A stretch of 6,150 nucleotides of DNA, taken from Planctomycetota bacterium. GTDB taxonomy: Bacteria > Planctomycetota > Phycisphaerae > WQYP01. Below are positions 5,485 through 6,150 of the stretch, piece after piece. The first letter of the stretch is position 1, and each line of letters starts with the position of its first letter. Below the pieces are notes generated by a model. It was given only the letters and a program-made list of their open reading frames with translations, did no database searches and was not told the DNA's origin. Location of the stretch: contig JAKAYZ010000169.1 of assembly GCA_021816165.1 (NCBI GenBank), positions 1 through 6,150 on the forward strand. Direction: 5' to 3'. A program made the position numbers and the translations under genes.

Positions 5485-5871
5485 TCAAACCACTTCGCTG
5501 GCCAGAGACACTATTTTCATAAAATTCTTATCGCGAAGCTCCCGGGCCACCGCGCCAAAAATACGCGTGCCACGCGGATTAGAATCGTTATCCACCAGCA
5601 CCGCGGCATTGCGGTCAAAGCGGACATAACTCCCATCCGACCGGCGGATCGGCTGGCTGGTCCGCACGATAACCGCCTTGGCCACCTCCCCCTGCTTCAC
5701 ATCGCCATTGGGCATCGCCTTCTTCACCGCCACCACAATCAAATCCCCCACATTGGCGGTGCGCCGCGTAAACTTGCCCCGCGCCGTCGATCCACCCAAT
5801 ACCTTAATGCACATCACCTGACGGGCACCAGTGTTGTCGGCCACATCCAGTCTGGTTTGTTGTTGTATCAT
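5485..5871 (-). CDS. rplN: 50S ribosomal protein L14
   Basis: L14 binds 23S rRNA at the subunit interface, forms an intersubunit bridge, and contacts L19. The family sequence is plain: [20 protein letters not shown] (1-20), CIKVLGGS (21-28), [16 protein letters not shown] (41-56), KAVIVRT (65-71), [16 protein letters not shown] (79-94), and [20 protein letters not shown] (99-118) ending IVSLASEVV. It has 128 residues against 122-123 in Escherichia coli. The gain is about six residues, mostly basic or Thr, between GGS and VGD (near 29-40). No clear Shine-Dalgarno is seen; instead a small hairpin abuts the ATG. It follows rpsQ after 83 nt. Confidence 0.97.
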   Translation of the reverse strand: MIQQQTRLDVADNTGARQVMCIKVLGGSTARGKFTRRTANVGDLIVVAVKKAMPNGDVKQGEVAKAVIVRTSQPIRRSDGSYVRFDRNAAVLVDNDSNPRGTRIFGAVARELRDKNFMKIVSLASEVV

Positions 5872-5885
5872 CTTCGCACCCGAAG
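5872..5885 (-). promoter_or_regulatory. Small hairpin touching the rplN start codon
   Basis: On the minus strand CTTCG-GGTG-CGAAG ends directly at the rplN ATG, giving a perfect 5-bp stem with a 4-nt loop. The only SD-like bases (GGGTG) lie in or beside the loop. It could hide the site or present it to the ribosome; the effect is inference. Confidence 0.35.
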
Positions 5886-5908
5886 CCTTCTAAAATCCTG
5901 CGTTACCC

Positions 5909-5933
5909 ACCGGCCTTATCGCATGACGCCGGT
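5909..5933. repeat. Inverted repeat in the rpsQ-rplN spacer
   Basis: ACCGGC at 5909-5914 pairs with GCCGGT at 5928-5933 around a 13-nt loop, in the middle of the 83-nt spacer. No T-tract follows on the transcribed strand. It resembles the other intercistronic hairpins of this operon. Confidence 0.35.
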
Positions 5934-5954
5934 CCTTTGCCTGATGGCCACTCA

Positions 5955-6150
5955 TCACTGGCTTTGTTCCGCACCAGCGGCCGGCGTCTCTGTCGGCGCC
6001 GCCTTTTTCCGCTCAAAGAGCTGCGACGCCTCACCCTGAATGGCCGACAGATCCAGCTGCGGCCCCCGGCTGACGATCCGCACCAGCCGATACGATTTCA
6101 TTTTGCTGATCGGCCGGCACTGCATGACTTCCACATGATCGCCAAGGTGG
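5955..6150 (-). CDS. rpsQ: 30S ribosomal protein S17, 5'-partial, with C-terminal tail
   Basis: S17 is a primary 16S rRNA-binding protein of OB fold, needed early in 30S assembly. Only the last 64 residues are inside the window. The end of the OB fold is recognisable: GDHVEVMQCRPISKMKSYRL then VRIV, equivalent to the family's 'GD-x-V-x-I-x-E-C-RPLSKTK-x-W-x-L-V' block. After it come about 38 residues absent from most S17 proteins: a helix-like segment (LDLSAIQGEASQLFERKK) and an Ala/Pro/Thr/Glu tail ending AGAEQSQ. The stop is TGA at 5955-5957. The start and the rest of the fold lie beyond the right edge. rpsQ before rplN is the normal S10-spc order. Confidence 0.93.
   Translation of the reverse strand, partial: HLGDHVEVMQCRPISKMKSYRLVRIVSRGPQLDLSAIQGEASQLFERKKAAPTETPAAGAEQSQ

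Noticed and set aside
4747..6039. Long plus-strand open frame of 430 codons opposite rplE, rplX, rplN and rpsQ
   Set aside because: It is rich in His, Arg, Pro and Leu with no recognisable domain, and it lies antisense to four clear ribosomal protein genes. Such open frames are a by-product of GC-rich coding strands.

Overview
This window is almost entirely a bacterial spc-type ribosomal protein operon, read on the minus strand. In transcription order (right to left) it carries rpsQ (S17, 5' end cut by the window edge), rplN (L14), rplX (L24), rplE (L5), rpsN (S14), rpsH (S8), rplF (L6), rplR (L18), rpsE (S5), rplO (L15) and a 3'-truncated secY. The order is the classic bacterial one, except that rpmD (L30) is missing between rpsE and rplO. 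All genes look intact apart from rpsQ (cut by the window) and secY (cut by a sequence discontinuity).

The organism is a bacterium of moderately high GC; one sampled block, 1321-1380, has 37 G+C of 60. Several traits recall the Planctomycetota / PVC group, perhaps Phycisphaerae-like lineages: a short insertion in L14, a long Lys/Ala/Glu-rich N-terminal extension on L5, a low-complexity C-terminal tail on S17, an 89-residue cysteine-poor S14, no L30, and unusually long spacers between cistrons. This placement is inference from remembered family traits, not from a tree.

The left ~160 bases do not belong with the rest. Bases 1-150 are about 41 % GC (61 of 150). They read on the plus strand as the C-terminal part of what looks like a nitroreductase-fold oxidoreductase (SagB/McbC-like), with AT-ending codons unlike the operon. 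The break lies in or beside an 8-A homopolymer at 153-160, exactly where SecY similarity stops, inside the eighth membrane segment. SecY is essential, so the likeliest explanation is a chimeric read or assembly join. A real rearrangement is less likely and would require a second intact secY.

The genes work together. S17, S14, S8 and S5 build the 30S subunit, and L14, L24, L5, L6, L18 and L15 build the 50S. SecY forms the membrane channel that takes nascent proteins from those ribosomes. No promoter or convincing terminator is visible inside the window, which fits one long polycistronic transcript entering from the right. Spacers of 32-134 nt carry several short GC-rich inverted repeats. I see no mobile element, CRISPR array, RNA gene or novel multi-gene system; the junction and the lineage-specific extensions of L5, S17 and L14 are the points worth a second look.
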